Under the pieces are notes generated by a model that had not been told where the DNA came from, searched no databases, and worked only from the letters and a program-made list of their open reading frames with translations. Position numbers and translations under genes: made by a program. DNA of 64,000 bases from Nonomuraea angiospora (GTDB lineage: Bacteria; Actinomycetota; Actinomycetes; Streptosporangiales; Streptosporangiaceae): positions 682,001-746,000 of the forward strand of contig NZ_JADBEK010000001.1 in assembly GCF_014873145.1 (NCBI RefSeq), read 5' to 3'. This document shows, in pieces, positions 31,707 through 40,380 of this stretch. Each line of letters opens with the position of its first letter. Within the stretch, counting starts at the first letter, position 1.

Positions 31707-33197
31707 TCACGAGCAGGCGGGCGGCTCCAACCGGGCGGCCGACCGCTCGTCCTTCGGCTGCGCCGCCGTCTCCTGGGAGCCGAGGAGCGCGCGGGTGAGC
31801 GCCTGGCCGTCGCCCGACATCGCCTGCAGCGCCGTGTCGAAATGATCGTCGGTGAGCACCCGCTCGTCCGAGCGCAGCGCGACCAGGATGACCCGGCGCA
31901 GCAGTTCTTTGATGAAGGACGCCGTGACCCCCTCGGTGGCGGCGACCACCTTGGCGGTGTCGGCGACGATGGGCCGGTTGCGGGCGTACAGGCGGATCAG
32001 GCGTTCGCGCGCCGCCGCGTCGGGCGGGGGCACCTCCACCGCGAGGTCCACCCGGCCGGGCCGCTGCACCAGGGCCTTCTCCAGGGCCTCCACCCGGTTG
32101 GTGGTCAGCACGAACGTCACGTCGACGTCGCCGCTGATCCCGTCCATGGCGTCCAGCAGGGAGAACAGCAGCGGGCTGCTCTCGTGGTGGCTGCGGTCCT
32201 CGGCGATCAGGTCGACGTCCTCGATGATCACGATGGACGGCTGCAGCTTGCGCGCCACCGCCACCGCGTAGTCGATCTTGCGCATGGCGGGTCCGGTCAT
32301 CAGCACCGCCGTGTGCTCGCGCAGCCGTCCGACGAGGTAGCGCGTGGTGTGGGTCTTGCCGGTGCCCGGCGGGCCGTACAGCAGCACGCCCCGGCGCAGG
32401 TGCTGGCCGGCCTCGGTGAGGCGGTCGGCGTGCTCGGCGATGCCCACGACGTGCTCCTCGATGGCCTCCAGCCGTCCTTCCGGCAGGACCACCTCCTCGG
32501 GGGCCAGCTCGGGGCGGGGCAGGAAGGTGAGCAGCTCGTTCTCCCGGTGCTCGCTGAAGCCGAAGCTGAGCACCTGGCCGCGGAACGGGTCGTTGTCCTG
32601 TTTGAGCCGGTTCACCTCGTCGCGTACGGCGCTCGCCACGTCCCGCCGGGTCGCCAGCACGGTGAGCAGGCTGTGGCCGTCGTAGTCGTCCTTGTTGCTC
32701 AGCCCGATGAGCACCGGCGTGCCGTCGGGCGCGGCCGTGGCGACCAGGCCGAGCTGCACGACCTCGATCGTGGCGTCGGGGCCGACCGGGGCCGTGCCGT
32801 AGTCGGGGCGGCCGAGCATGCGGCTGCCCTCACGCATCGCCGCGAGCAGCATGTTGATGATGCTCTCCCAGCGCCGCTCGCCGCCCACGATGCCGAACCA
32901 CTGCGCGCCGGGGGAGTGGGCGTCGAGGTAGAGGTCGGTGGCGGTCTGCAGCGCGGCGTGCTCGTAGAGCCGGTACTGCTCCTCCACGACGACCATGTCG
33001 CCGAGCGGGCAGCCGAGGTGCTCGGTCACCTTGGAGACCAGCGGAGAGGTGGCGTTGGCCTCGCCGATCCGCTCGGCCACCGCGGTGTAGACCTGCCGCA
33101 GGCTCTCGGCGAGCGCTCGCGCGTCGGTGAGTTCGATGTCGGTCACATTCTCCATCATGTCGATCGGGGCGGACGAACGCGCCCGATTTATTGCCAC
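31707..33197 (-). CDS. AAA+ ATPase with unknown N-terminal domain
   Basis: A protein of up to 496 residues. About 240 N-terminal residues are of unknown type (WFGIVGGERRWESIINMLLA). A single AAA+ module follows: Walker A LLYGPPGTGKTHTTRYLVGR (K281), Walker B PSIVIIEDVDLIAED, sensor 1 VLTTNRVE and arginine finger QRPGRVD. The C-terminal helical lid and a polar tail follow. It resembles classical-clade AAA proteins such as FtsH/Cdc48/BCS1 relatives but has no protease domain or membrane segment. The GTG at 33197 directly follows the TGA of the membrane-protein gene (TGAGTG), implying translational coupling; the ATG pair at 33158/33155 is an alternative start. The partner membrane protein may be its anchor or client. 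Confidence 0.75.
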   Translation of the reverse strand: MAINRARSSAPIDMMENVTDIELTDARALAESLRQVYTAVAERIGEANATSPLVSKVTEHLGCPLGDMVVVEEQYRLYEHAALQTATDLYLDAHSPGAQWFGIVGGERRWESIINMLLAAMREGSRMLGRPDYGTAPVGPDATIEVVQLGLVATAAPDGTPVLIGLSNKDDYDGHSLLTVLATRRDVASAVRDEVNRLKQDNDPFRGQVLSFGFSEHRENELLTFLPRPELAPEEVVLPEGRLEAIEEHVVGIAEHADRLTEAGQHLRRGVLLYGPPGTGKTHTTRYLVGRLREHTAVLMTGPAMRKIDYAVAVARKLQPSIVIIEDVDLIAEDRSHHESSPLLFSLLDAMDGISGDVDVTFVLTTNRVEALEKALVQRPGRVDLAVEVPPPDAAARERLIRLYARNRPIVADTAKVVAATEGVTASFIKELLRRVILVALRSDERVLTDDHFDTALQAMSGDGQALTRALLGSQETAAQPKDERSAARLEPPACS

Positions 33198-33998
33198 TCA
33201 AGGAGAGTGCGGCTGGGCGGGCTCCGGCTCCGGGGCCGTTCCGGGACCGCCCCGGGCGGGCAGCCGGGCGGCGAGCAGGGCCAGCGCCCCCGCGATCAGG
33301 TGGGGCCAGGCGACCAGGGCGAAAGCGCTGGAGCAGTCGTGCGATGCCGCAGACAGCAACCAGGCGACCGGCTGGAACAACGCGGGCACCAACAGCACCA
33401 GGCCGACGAGCGACGCGCTCCGATGCGCGGCCAGCACGGCACCGGCAGCGGCCACGCAGACCCAGCCGTAGAGGGCCTCGGCAAGGTCGAGGTGGATCTG
33501 GATCTGCGCCCAGGTGCCCTGAAGCATCGCCCAGCAGCCGACGATGCCGTCGGAGGAGTAGTTGCGAGCCAGGGCGCGGCCGAGCACGAGGAGCACGACG
33601 ACGCTCCAGACGGCCGCCCGGGCTCTCGGCAGCCGATGCCCCGGGCGGGTCCGCAGGAGGAGGACGGTGGCGAGGGCGTAGCAGGCCACCACGAGCCACT
33701 CGCCGCTCGTCCGGCCGCAGGGGCCGGTGTAGGGCACGACGAGGGGCAGCGCGTTGAGCGCCGTCGTCAGCGCCGCGAAGATCGCACCGATCTTCGGGAA
33801 CTGCCGGGGCGCCCAGAGCGCGAGGAACGCCAGTACAAGGGGCAGCAGCTTCGAGGCGTTCGCGGAGGCCCACCAGACGGCCACCTCCAGCGGGCCCGGC
33901 TCCGGCACGTTGTAGGCGAACCAGCCGCACTCCTGAAGCCTCAGGATGGATGACAACTGTGGTGCGGTGGCGGCCAGGATGGCCAAGGCACGGGGCAT
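33198..33998 (-). CDS. Small integral membrane protein upstream of the AAA+ ATPase
   Basis: A 266-residue protein with about six hydrophobic segments (LPLVLAFLALWAP, LVVACYALATVLLL, AVWSVVVLLVLGRALA, SLVGLVLLVPALFQPVAWLL). I do not recognise the family. A conserved-looking loop GPCGRTSGEW and another with C-W residues (DGIVGCWAMLQGTWAQIQIH) lie between segments. ATG 33998 has GAGAGG a few bases upstream. The stop codon abuts the start of the AAA+ gene, so the two products are likely made together and may interact. Confidence 0.6.
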   Translation of the reverse strand: MPRALAILAATAPQLSSILRLQECGWFAYNVPEPGPLEVAVWWASANASKLLPLVLAFLALWAPRQFPKIGAIFAALTTALNALPLVVPYTGPCGRTSGEWLVVACYALATVLLLRTRPGHRLPRARAAVWSVVVLLVLGRALARNYSSDGIVGCWAMLQGTWAQIQIHLDLAEALYGWVCVAAAGAVLAAHRSASLVGLVLLVPALFQPVAWLLSAASHDCSSAFALVAWPHLIAGALALLAARLPARGGPGTAPEPEPAQPHSP

Positions 33999-34157
33999 CG
34001 GCAGCCTCTCGCCCGGGGGGATGATCAAGGGAGAGGGTAGCGGACCGGCACGTCTCCCAGCGCCGGCGGTGCGGCGCGGGGCCTGGCCGCCGAACGGCCA
34101 AGAGCGCTCGCTAAGGTGAGGCGCCCCCTGTGTTCCCGCCGTCGCTGGAAGTGTCAC

Positions 34158-34979
34158 GTGATCTCTCGTTACCGTCTGGGCCTCCCGGCCCTGCTCCTCA
34201 CGGGCTTGTACCTTGGTGCGCTGGCAGTCGCCGCGGTGATCGCGCTGACCTTCGGCGGTCTCGGCATGTTGTGGCGGCTGACCCTCTTCACGCCGGTGGA
34301 CGAATCCACCCCGGCGACGTGGCCGAACGTGCTCGTCATGCTGGCGGCCGGGCTGCCGTCCGCCTGGGGGCTGTGGCAGTGCCTGCGGGGGCCGCTGGCG
34401 GGGCCACCGCCGGAGCAGGACCGAGCCGTACGGCGGCTGCGGATCGCGCTGTACGTTGCGGCGGCGTACGCGCTGATCTCTCCGCTCATGCCCGGCGGGG
34501 TCTGGACGGCCATGCTCGGCGTCGTGTCGATGGTGTCACTCGTGGTGCTGTTCCCGCCCGTGCTGGGCTCGAGCCTGCGGCACGCGGGTCACGTCCGGAT
34601 CGTGGGCTTCCTGGGGTACGGGGGTATCGTCGCCTATTTCGTGCTGGGGCTTGCCGGCCTGCGTATGCCCAACTGGCTCTCGCTGATCTTCGCCGGGGCA
34701 GGACTGCTCTGGACGATCCTGATCCTGCGGGCGCAGCGGGGGGATGGACGCTGGGCACGGTCCACCGTCCGGTACGGCATCGCCAGCTTGGTGTTTTCCT
34801 TCGTGTCGCCGCTGGTGGCCGCGGGGCTCGGACACATGGGGACCGTCTATGCCGATGCCACTTCGGCATTCAGTGTCCTGTTCACGATCTGGCTCGCCCG
34901 TTCGGCCCACGAGCTCGCGGGACCGTCCCAGTCCGCCGCGACCGTTGCCGATGAGGTCCCGGCCCCGCAGACGTCGTGA
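34158..34979 (+). CDS. Integral membrane protein, unknown function
   Basis: A 273-residue protein with about seven to eight hydrophobic segments (LLLTGLYLGALAVAAVIALT, VLVMLAAGLPSAWGLW, LGVVSMVSLVVLFPPVLG, LIFAGAGLLWTILIL). It is probably a polytopic inner-membrane protein; the family is not recognised. GTG 34158 is used because the longer frame adds only a charged, non-membrane stretch. The stop overlaps the GTG start of the following frameshifted gene, a typical operon junction. It is divergent from the membrane-protein/AAA+ operon, and both proteins are of similar size and topology, though I see no sequence likeness. Confidence 0.6.
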   Translation: MISRYRLGLPALLLTGLYLGALAVAAVIALTFGGLGMLWRLTLFTPVDESTPATWPNVLVMLAAGLPSAWGLWQCLRGPLAGPPPEQDRAVRRLRIALYVAAAYALISPLMPGGVWTAMLGVVSMVSLVVLFPPVLGSSLRHAGHVRIVGFLGYGGIVAYFVLGLAGLRMPNWLSLIFAGAGLLWTILILRAQRGDGRWARSTVRYGIASLVFSFVSPLVAAGLGHMGTVYADATSAFSVLFTIWLARSAHELAGPSQSAATVADEVPAPQTS

Positions 34980-35624
34980 CCGTGATTCTCATGGATGCGG
35001 TTCTGGAGACCCACGAAACGGCGGACTTCACCGCCTGGCCGATCGCCGAACCGCCCAGGGACGGCATCCTCGCCCTCTCCGGCCGGCTGAGCCCGGCCGA
35101 GGTCGGCACCGCGATGGCCGCCATCTTCAGCTACGGCGACCTCCCGACCGCACCGATCAGCGATCTCCACCGGCTGCTGGACGAGCATCTGGCCGACGCC
35201 GGAGCGCTGCTCGCTCCAGGCGGGCTAGCTCACTGTCCGCATCGCCGACAGCTGGGTCACAGACCCGGCCACCGGCGCCGAGATCCTGCCGGGGTGCTGT
35301 TGCGGCCTGGAGAACTGGCGAGAGTGGCGCAACGTCCTGCACAGGCAGGACATCTGGCTCGGGCACGATCCCGGCACCGAGCTCGAATACATCGCCGGAG
35401 CCGTCCGGCTCAGTCAAAAGTCGGGCCCACACTCGCCCGCGCGTGAGGTGGAGATCCAGCTCGACGACCTGCCCGCCCTCCTGGCCACGGTGCACCTGCG
35501 ACTGCGGGGCTTCCTCAGCCTCGTCGGCCGATGGGCGAGCGAGACCGCCCCGCGTGCCGCCGACCGCCTCGTCACCCTGCTCGACGAGAACTTCGAGATC
35601 AGCGGCCCTCTCGAGCTCGGCTGA
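34976..35624 (+). pseudogene. Frameshifted hypothetical gene
   Basis: The first part (34976 to about 35225) reads ETADFTAWPIAEPPRDGILA and LDEHLADAGALLAPGG. The second part, in the +1 frame from 35229 to TGA 35622-35624, reads LTVRIADSWVTDPATGAEIL, CCCGLENWREWRNVLHRQDI and LLDENFEISGPLELG. Both parts have natural codon use, and joining them gives one protein of about 215 residues. A TAG at 35226 closes the second frame upstream. The frameshift near 35222-35229 is either a real mutation or a one-base sequencing error. The middle part has a Cys-Cys-Cys-Gly and tryptophan pattern (GLENWREW) that I cannot place. It overlaps the membrane-protein gene by four bases. Confidence 0.55.
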
Positions 35625-35690
35625 GAAAACCACGCGCACGCAGGGCTTCGCGAGAACGCTGTCCGTCCGCAGCGGACCACAAACAGCAAA

Positions 35691-35714
35691 GGCAGGGAGA
35701 TCCCCCTCCCTGCC
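35691..35714. terminator. Hairpin terminator after the frameshifted gene
   Basis: Perfect 9-bp arms GGCAGGGAG (35691-35699) and CTCCCTGCC (35706-35714), preceded by an A-rich stretch. It separates the 34158-35624 operon from the glycosyltransferase gene. Confidence 0.75.
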
Positions 35715-35816
35715 ACTATCAGGTTATAGCGCACCTGGGGGCTTGCGGCAAGACCCGGGTCGTGCCGCAAGATGGGCGGCCGAAGCCAGGACACCTGCGG
35801 AAACGGGGGACTCGAC

Positions 35817-37019
35817 ATGCGTGTGGTGTTGTCGACATGGGGATCACGGGGAGACGTCGAACCGTTGGCGGCGCTCGCGGTACAGCTGCGGGAGCTCGGC
35901 GCGGAGGCGCGGGTGTGCGCGCCGCCGGACGAGGAGTTCGCGGCGCTGCTGGCGCGGGTCGGCGTGCCGCTGGTGCCGCTGGGCCCCACCGTGCGCTCGG
36001 TGGTCGCCGGCCCGAAGCCGCCCTCGTCGGAAGCCGCGTTCCGGCTCGCTCCCGAGCTGGTCGCCGCGCGGTTCGACACGCTCACGAAGGCCGCCGAGGG
36101 ATGTGACGCGCTGCTGGCGACCGGCCTGATGCCGGCCGGCGCACGGGACGTGGCCGAGAAACTGGGCATCCGGTACGTGTTCGCCTGCTTCCACATCCTG
36201 GGACTGCCGTCGCGGCACTTCCCTCCGGGGGCGCGGCCGGGCAAACCGTCCCCATCGGGCGAGACCGACAACCGGGTGCTGTGGGAGCAGGACGCCCAGA
36301 GGGTGAACGCGTTGTACGGCGAGGCGCTCAACAGCCATCGGGCGGCGATCGGCCTGCCGCCGGTGGACAACGTCCGCGACCACGTCTTCACCGGCCGGCC
36401 GTGGCTGGCGGCGGACGCGACCCTGTGCCCGTCGCAGGGCATGACGGACCTCGACATCGTGCAGACGGGGGCATGGATCCTGCCCGACGAACGCCCGCTC
36501 CCGGCGGAGCTGGAGGCGTTCCTGGACGCCGGTGAACCCCCGGTGTACGTGGGCTTCGGCAGCATGGCCGCGTACGCCCCGAAGGACATCGCCCGGGTGG
36601 CCATCGAGGCGATCCGCGCGCACGGCCGCCGCGTCCTGCTCGCCCGCGGCTGGGCCGGCCTGGCCCTGATCGACGACCGGGACGACTGCTTCGTCGTCGG
36701 CGAGGTCAACCAGCAGGCGCTGTTCCCCCGGGTGGCCGCCGTCGTGCACCACGGCGGCGCGGGCACCACGACGACGGCCGCCCGGGCCGGCGCACCCCAG
36801 GTCGTGGTCCCCCAGATCGCGGACCAGCCGCACTGGGCCGCCCGGATAGCCGAGCTGGGCATCGGCGTGGCACACGACGGCCCGACCCCGACCGTCGAGT
36901 CCCTGTCGGCCGCGCTCACGACGGCGCTGGCCCCCGGGACCCGAGCACGGGCCAGGGCCGTGTCCGGGACGATCCGCACCGACGGGGCGACGGTGGCCGC
37001 GAAACTGCTCCTCAGGTGA
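35817..37019 (+). CDS. GT1-family (UGT/MGT-type) glycosyltransferase
   Basis: A 400-residue GT-B-fold glycosyltransferase of the family that decorates macrolides, glycopeptides and sterols. The N-terminal lobe begins MRVVLSTWGSRGDVEPLAAL, the usual start of this group with the G-S/T-R-G-D-V-x-P block. The donor-binding motif is VVHHGGAGTTTTAARAGAPQ followed by VVVPQIADQPHWAARI, where the final DQ/H set contacts the sugar nucleotide. PPVYVGFGSM marks the start of the C-terminal lobe. ATG 35817 follows GGGGGA at a good distance. No other sugar or polyketide genes are close, so the acceptor may be an antibiotic taken up by the cell (self-protection) rather than a biosynthetic product. Confidence 0.85.
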   Translation: MRVVLSTWGSRGDVEPLAALAVQLRELGAEARVCAPPDEEFAALLARVGVPLVPLGPTVRSVVAGPKPPSSEAAFRLAPELVAARFDTLTKAAEGCDALLATGLMPAGARDVAEKLGIRYVFACFHILGLPSRHFPPGARPGKPSPSGETDNRVLWEQDAQRVNALYGEALNSHRAAIGLPPVDNVRDHVFTGRPWLAADATLCPSQGMTDLDIVQTGAWILPDERPLPAELEAFLDAGEPPVYVGFGSMAAYAPKDIARVAIEAIRAHGRRVLLARGWAGLALIDDRDDCFVVGEVNQQALFPRVAAVVHHGGAGTTTTAARAGAPQVVVPQIADQPHWAARIAELGIGVAHDGPTPTVESLSAALTTALAPGTRARARAVSGTIRTDGATVAAKLLLR

Positions 37020-37035
37020 GCTGCTCACGCCCGGC

Positions 37036-38442
37036 TCAACGACGTGGCCCTGGCGCGTCGGTCCGCAGGCTCACGCGGCCGGTCACCTCGTCGCCGGCGG
37101 TCCGGGGGAGGAGCAGCGTGGGGATCGCCAGGAGGGCCAGGATGATCGAGAGGAGGACGAACGCCACGCGGTACGGCCCGGCCGCGCCCGCCACTCCGGG
37201 GATCGCCTCGCCCAGCCTCACGAGCAGCGCGCCGATCGCCACGCCGAGGCCCGCGCCCAGCTCCTGCAGCGTCGACAGCAGCGTGTTGGCGTGGTTCATC
37301 CGGTCCTGGCCGATGTCGGCGAAGGCCACGCTGTTGTACGCGGTGAACCCCGTCGACCGGACGATCCCGCTCACCAGCAGCAGACCGAGGATGACGGGCA
37401 GCGGCGTCGTGGGCTCCAGGAACGCCATCCCGGCCAGGCACGCGGCGCCGATCACGATCGACCAGAGCAGGACGGTGCGGATCCCGAGCCGGCGCATCAG
37501 CGGGGTGGTGGCGGGCTTGATGCCGACGTTCCCCACGAACAGTGCGATCACCACCAGCCCCGCCTGCGCGGCCGACCAGCCGAACCCCACCTGGAACAGC
37601 AGCGGCAGCACGAAGGGGATCGCGATGATCACGCCCCGGTAGACCGACCCGGTCGCCGCCGTGACCCGGAACGTCGTCACCCGCAGGATCCGCAGGTCGA
37701 CGAGCGGGCGTGGGGCGCGCAGCAGGTGCCGTACCGCCAGGCCCAGACCGGCGACGGCGACCGCCGACGCCAGCGCCGTCGACAGGCCGAAGCCGGAGCC
37801 GAGCCCCTCCAGCGCCACGATCAGCCCCGCGACGCCCACCGCCAGGAGGGCGAACCCGGGGCGGTCCAGCGGGTCAGGGGCGTCGGCGCGCAGATCGGGC
37901 ACGATCCGCAGCGCCACGACGAGCGCCGCGAGCCCGAGCGGCACGTTGATCACGAAGATCCACCGCCAGGACGCGTAGTCGGCCAGCAACCCGCCGACGA
38001 CCGGCGCCAGCACCGGCGCGAGCAGGCCCGGCCAGGTCAGGTACGCGATCGCCCGGACCAGATCGGACTTCTCCGTCGTCCGCAGCACCACCAGCCGCCC
38101 GACCGGCACCATCAGCGCCCCGCCCGCCCCCTGCAGCACCCGCGCGGCGGTGAGCGCGGGCAGCGTCGGGGCCAGCGCGCAGCCGATCGAGGCCACCACG
38201 AACAGCACGATCGCCACCGCGAACACCCGGCGCGGGCCGAACCGGTCGGCCAGCCAGCCGCTGATCGGGATCAGCACCCCGATGGTGAGCACGTACGCGG
38301 TGATCGCGACGTTGACGTCGATCGGCGCGATCCCGAGCTCCGCGGCGATACGCGGCGCGGCGGGGGTGATCACCGTGCCGTCGAGTATCTCCATGAAGAA
38401 CGTGCCGGCGACCAGTAAGGCCACCCCTTTCTGGAATTCCAC
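37036..38442 (-). CDS. Major facilitator superfamily drug transporter (DHA2 type)
   Basis: A membrane transporter of about 468 residues. The start FFMEILDGTVITPAAPRIAA, the motif A loop GWLADRFGPRRVFA and RVLQGAGGALMVPVGRLVVL are typical of the DHA2 (14-helix) drug:H+ antiporters. Hydrophobic segments continue to the end. It probably exports a drug or metabolite. GTG 38442 gives the usual family start (EFQKGVALLVAGTFF); a GTG at 38484 is in frame and follows a GGGGAGG stretch, so the exact start is open. It converges with the glycosyltransferase gene with only 16 bases between stops. The region upstream overlaps the 5' side of a PASTA-like remnant on the other strand. Confidence 0.85.
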   Translation of the reverse strand: MEFQKGVALLVAGTFFMEILDGTVITPAAPRIAAELGIAPIDVNVAITAYVLTIGVLIPISGWLADRFGPRRVFAVAIVLFVVASIGCALAPTLPALTAARVLQGAGGALMVPVGRLVVLRTTEKSDLVRAIAYLTWPGLLAPVLAPVVGGLLADYASWRWIFVINVPLGLAALVVALRIVPDLRADAPDPLDRPGFALLAVGVAGLIVALEGLGSGFGLSTALASAVAVAGLGLAVRHLLRAPRPLVDLRILRVTTFRVTAATGSVYRGVIIAIPFVLPLLFQVGFGWSAAQAGLVVIALFVGNVGIKPATTPLMRRLGIRTVLLWSIVIGAACLAGMAFLEPTTPLPVILGLLLVSGIVRSTGFTAYNSVAFADIGQDRMNHANTLLSTLQELGAGLGVAIGALLVRLGEAIPGVAGAAGPYRVAFVLLSIILALLAIPTLLLPRTAGDEVTGRVSLRTDAPGPRR

Positions 38443-38549
38443 GTCGGCAAGGGTATAGACGGTGCAAAACCGGAAATTCGCCACCCTCCCCGCCGCCTCC
38501 CGCCACCGCTCCGGCGACGGTCACACCGTCCCTCGCCGACGTCGCCACG

Positions 38550-38774
38550 ATGCCTGAGTTGTGGTTCGTGGAGGCGGGCGACGCGAGCGCGCAGATCGCC
38601 GCGCTCGGGTTCACCGCGGAGGTCACGAGGGCGAACCCGGAGGGGATCGCCGATCCGAAGGAGTGGGTCGTGGCCGGCCAGGCCCCGGGGCCGGGAGCCT
38701 CGCTCACCAGCGCGATGCCGATCCTCCTGCAAGTCGTCCCCAAGGAGACGGCGTCACGCCGCCCGGCTCCGTGA
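38550..38774 (+). pseudogene. PASTA-domain remnant
   Basis: A 74-residue reading frame from ATG 38550: MPELWFVEAGDASAQIAALG, GFTAEVTRANPEGIADP, WVVAGQAPGPGASLTSAMPI. The order (helix ending in a G-F-x pair, then V..Q.P.PG..L) is that of a PASTA domain. PASTA domains sit outside the cell at the end of Ser/Thr kinases or penicillin-binding proteins. The frame continues upstream into a Pro/Ala-rich linker (PPPATAPATVTPSLADV) with no start codon, so the kinase or membrane part appears lost. It might also be a very short secreted protein, but no signal peptide is seen. Confidence 0.45.
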
Positions 38775-38782
38775 AAGCGGGA

Positions 38783-39199
38783 TCAGGTGCCCGCTGACGG
38801 GAGCACGGCGACGGCCTCGACCTCGACGAGCTGGTCCTTGTAGCCGAGCACGGTCACGCCGAGCAAGGTGCTGGGCACGTCGTGATCGCCCATGTGCTCC
38901 CGGTAGACCTCCCACGCCGTGACCAGGTCGCTCTGCCGGGAGGAGGCCACGTAGACCGTGGTCTTGACGACATCGGTCAGCGCCGCGCCCGCCCCTTCGA
39001 GCGCGGTCACGAGGTTGCGCATCACCTGGTGCGCCTGGCCGGCGTAGTCGCCGACCGCGACGGTCGCGCCGTCGAGATCAAGGGGACAAGCGCCGGCCAC
39101 CCAGATGGAACGCACCGGCGCGTCGGCGACCGCGGCATAGGCGTAGGGCACCTGCTGCGCGAGCCGGTGGTTGCGGATCAATCTGACGCTGCTGCTCAT
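38783..39199 (-). CDS. RidA-family protein
   Basis: A 138-residue RidA/YjgF-type protein: YAYAAVADAPVRSIWVAGAC, PLDLDGATVAVGDYAGQAHQ, NLVTALEGAGAALTDVVKTT, VYVASSRQSDLVTAWEVYRE, TLLGVTVLGYKDQLVEVEAV. The position of the archetypal catalytic Arg is again not conserved, so its role is uncertain. ATG 39199 has GGAG six bases upstream; longer frames lack this. It starts 22 bases after the TIGR03086-type gene, forming a two-gene operon that faces the MarR regulator. The RidA gene at 7049 is a different subgroup. Confidence 0.8.
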   Translation of the reverse strand: MSSSVRLIRNHRLAQQVPYAYAAVADAPVRSIWVAGACPLDLDGATVAVGDYAGQAHQVMRNLVTALEGAGAALTDVVKTTVYVASSRQSDLVTAWEVYREHMGDHDVPSTLLGVTVLGYKDQLVEVEAVAVLPSAGT

Positions 39200-39221
39200 G
39201 TCCAGCTCCATTCCGAAGAGT

Positions 39222-39824
39222 TCACGCGGGCCAGCTCGGCGAGCGGCCCAGGATCGCCACGATCTCATCCAGCCGCGACCCGCCCGACCACGGGAGCGCC
39301 GGCGCGAAGGCCGCCCCGGGCGCCAGGCGCGCCTGGCCGCCGGGTACGGCTCGCGCCACGGCGAGGGCGGCCTCCAGCAGGTCCGGCGGGAAGTCGACCG
39401 CGACGCCCAGCGACTTGGCGAGGTCCCAGGAATGCACCACGTAGTCGATGAAGTGGAAGCCGATCGCCTGCGCCCCCGGGAAGGGGCTCCCGCTCGTGAA
39501 CTCGGGCAGCGGGAACATCCGCTCCAGCACGCCGTCGGCGGCGAAGGCCGCCAGGACGTGTTCGGCGGAGGCCCGGTAGCTCGCCGCCGGGTCGTCGCCG
39601 AGGGAACGCGTCTTCCACCGGGCGAGATCGCCGTCTCCCCTGGAGGCCGCGGCGAAGCCGTAGTGCTGGGTGGCCATGTGCGCGAGCAGGCCGTACACGG
39701 TCCATCCGAGGCAGGGCGTCGGCCGGGACAGGTCCGCGGGCCGCACGCGATCCGCCAGCTCGACGCTGGCGCGGACGGCCTGCGCGTCGAGCCCGACTAT
39801 TCGCTCATTCATATGCATTCGCAT
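39222..39824 (-). CDS. TIGR03086-family DinB-fold protein (maleylpyruvate-isomerase-like)
   Basis: A 200-residue protein of the mycothiol-dependent maleylpyruvate isomerase/TIGR03086 group. The start VGLDAQAVRASVELADRVRP, RPTPCLGWTVYGLLAHMATQ (PTPC.GW...LL.HM) and IGFHFIDYVVHSWDLAKSLG (D...H.WDLA) are the family signatures. The last two carry the histidines that bind metal in DinB-fold enzymes. Actinomycetes use such proteins for mycothiol-dependent reactions, but most members are uncharacterised. Three in-frame ATGs (39824, 39818, 39812) compete, and none has a ribosome-binding site; a leaderless start is possible. Likely under control of the divergent MarR protein. Confidence 0.8.
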   Translation of the reverse strand: MRMHMNERIVGLDAQAVRASVELADRVRPADLSRPTPCLGWTVYGLLAHMATQHYGFAAASRGDGDLARWKTRSLGDDPAASYRASAEHVLAAFAADGVLERMFPLPEFTSGSPFPGAQAIGFHFIDYVVHSWDLAKSLGVAVDFPPDLLEAALAVARAVPGGQARLAPGAAFAPALPWSGGSRLDEIVAILGRSPSWPA

Positions 39825-39853
39825 AGGATCTGCAAGTGCTTATTATCTGTCAA
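39825..39853 (-). promoter_or_regulatory. Candidate promoter for the TIGR03086/RidA operon
   Basis: On the minus strand a perfect TTGACA (39853-39848) is followed after 17 bases by GATCCT (39830-39825), a weak -10. Transcription would begin near 39818, at the start codons themselves. It overlaps the upstream region of the MarR gene, so the regulator could repress here. Confidence 0.4.
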
Positions 39854-39870
39854 CCGGATATCTTGGACCC

Positions 39871-40359
39871 GTGACGGCCCGCCGCGATCTCGCCGAGATG
39901 ATGCATCCTCTCCTGCAGTCGCTCGTCGCGGCGGAGCTGCCCGTGCTGGCGGCGCATGGGGTCTCCATGTGGGGCTACGCCGTGCTGGGCGCCCTGGACG
40001 ACGGCTCCGTACGTACCCAGGCCGCCCTGGCCGAGGCGATCGGCGCCGACAAGACCCGCATCATCGGCACCCTCGACAAGCTGCAGGCGGCCGGGCTGAT
40101 CACCCGTGACCCCGACCCGCGCGACCGCCGCGCGCGGATCCTCACGATCACCGCCGAGGGCCGCGAGGTGCGCAGGTCGGTGCGGGCCGAGATCCAGGCG
40201 AACGAGGAGCGCCTGCTCGCCCGCCTGCCCGCGGCCGACCGCCACGGCTTCCTGCGCGCCCTGGAGGCGCTCCACCGGCTGCCCCGCGAGCAGATCACCG
40301 AGAGGTCTCCGCTCGACCGGCGGCCCAACCGGCGACCGAACGCGGCCCACGACCGCTGA
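39871..40359 (+). CDS. MarR-family transcriptional regulator
   Basis: A 162-residue winged-helix regulator. GVSMWGYAVLGALDDGSVRT and QAALAEAIGADKTRIIGTLD are the first helices and recognition helix, LQAAGLITRDPDPRDRRARI is the wing with the D-x-R-D-x-R-A signature of MarR proteins, and LTITAEGREVRRSV begins the dimer helix. MarR proteins respond to phenolic or oxidative ligands and repress adjacent genes, here most likely the divergent TIGR03086/RidA operon 46 bases away. GTG 39871 is the chosen start; its ribosome-binding site is poor. The C-terminal tail is Arg/Pro-rich. Confidence 0.85.
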   Translation: MTARRDLAEMMHPLLQSLVAAELPVLAAHGVSMWGYAVLGALDDGSVRTQAALAEAIGADKTRIIGTLDKLQAAGLITRDPDPRDRRARILTITAEGREVRRSVRAEIQANEERLLARLPAADRHGFLRALEALHRLPREQITERSPLDRRPNRRPNAAHDR

Positions 40360-40380
40360 GGAGCGGCGGGGAACGGGCGG

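Noticed and set aside
31080..33953. Plus-strand frame of 957 codons over the HAD, AAA+ and membrane genes
   Set aside because: It spans three clearly coding minus-strand genes and is Arg/Gly/His-rich without motifs.
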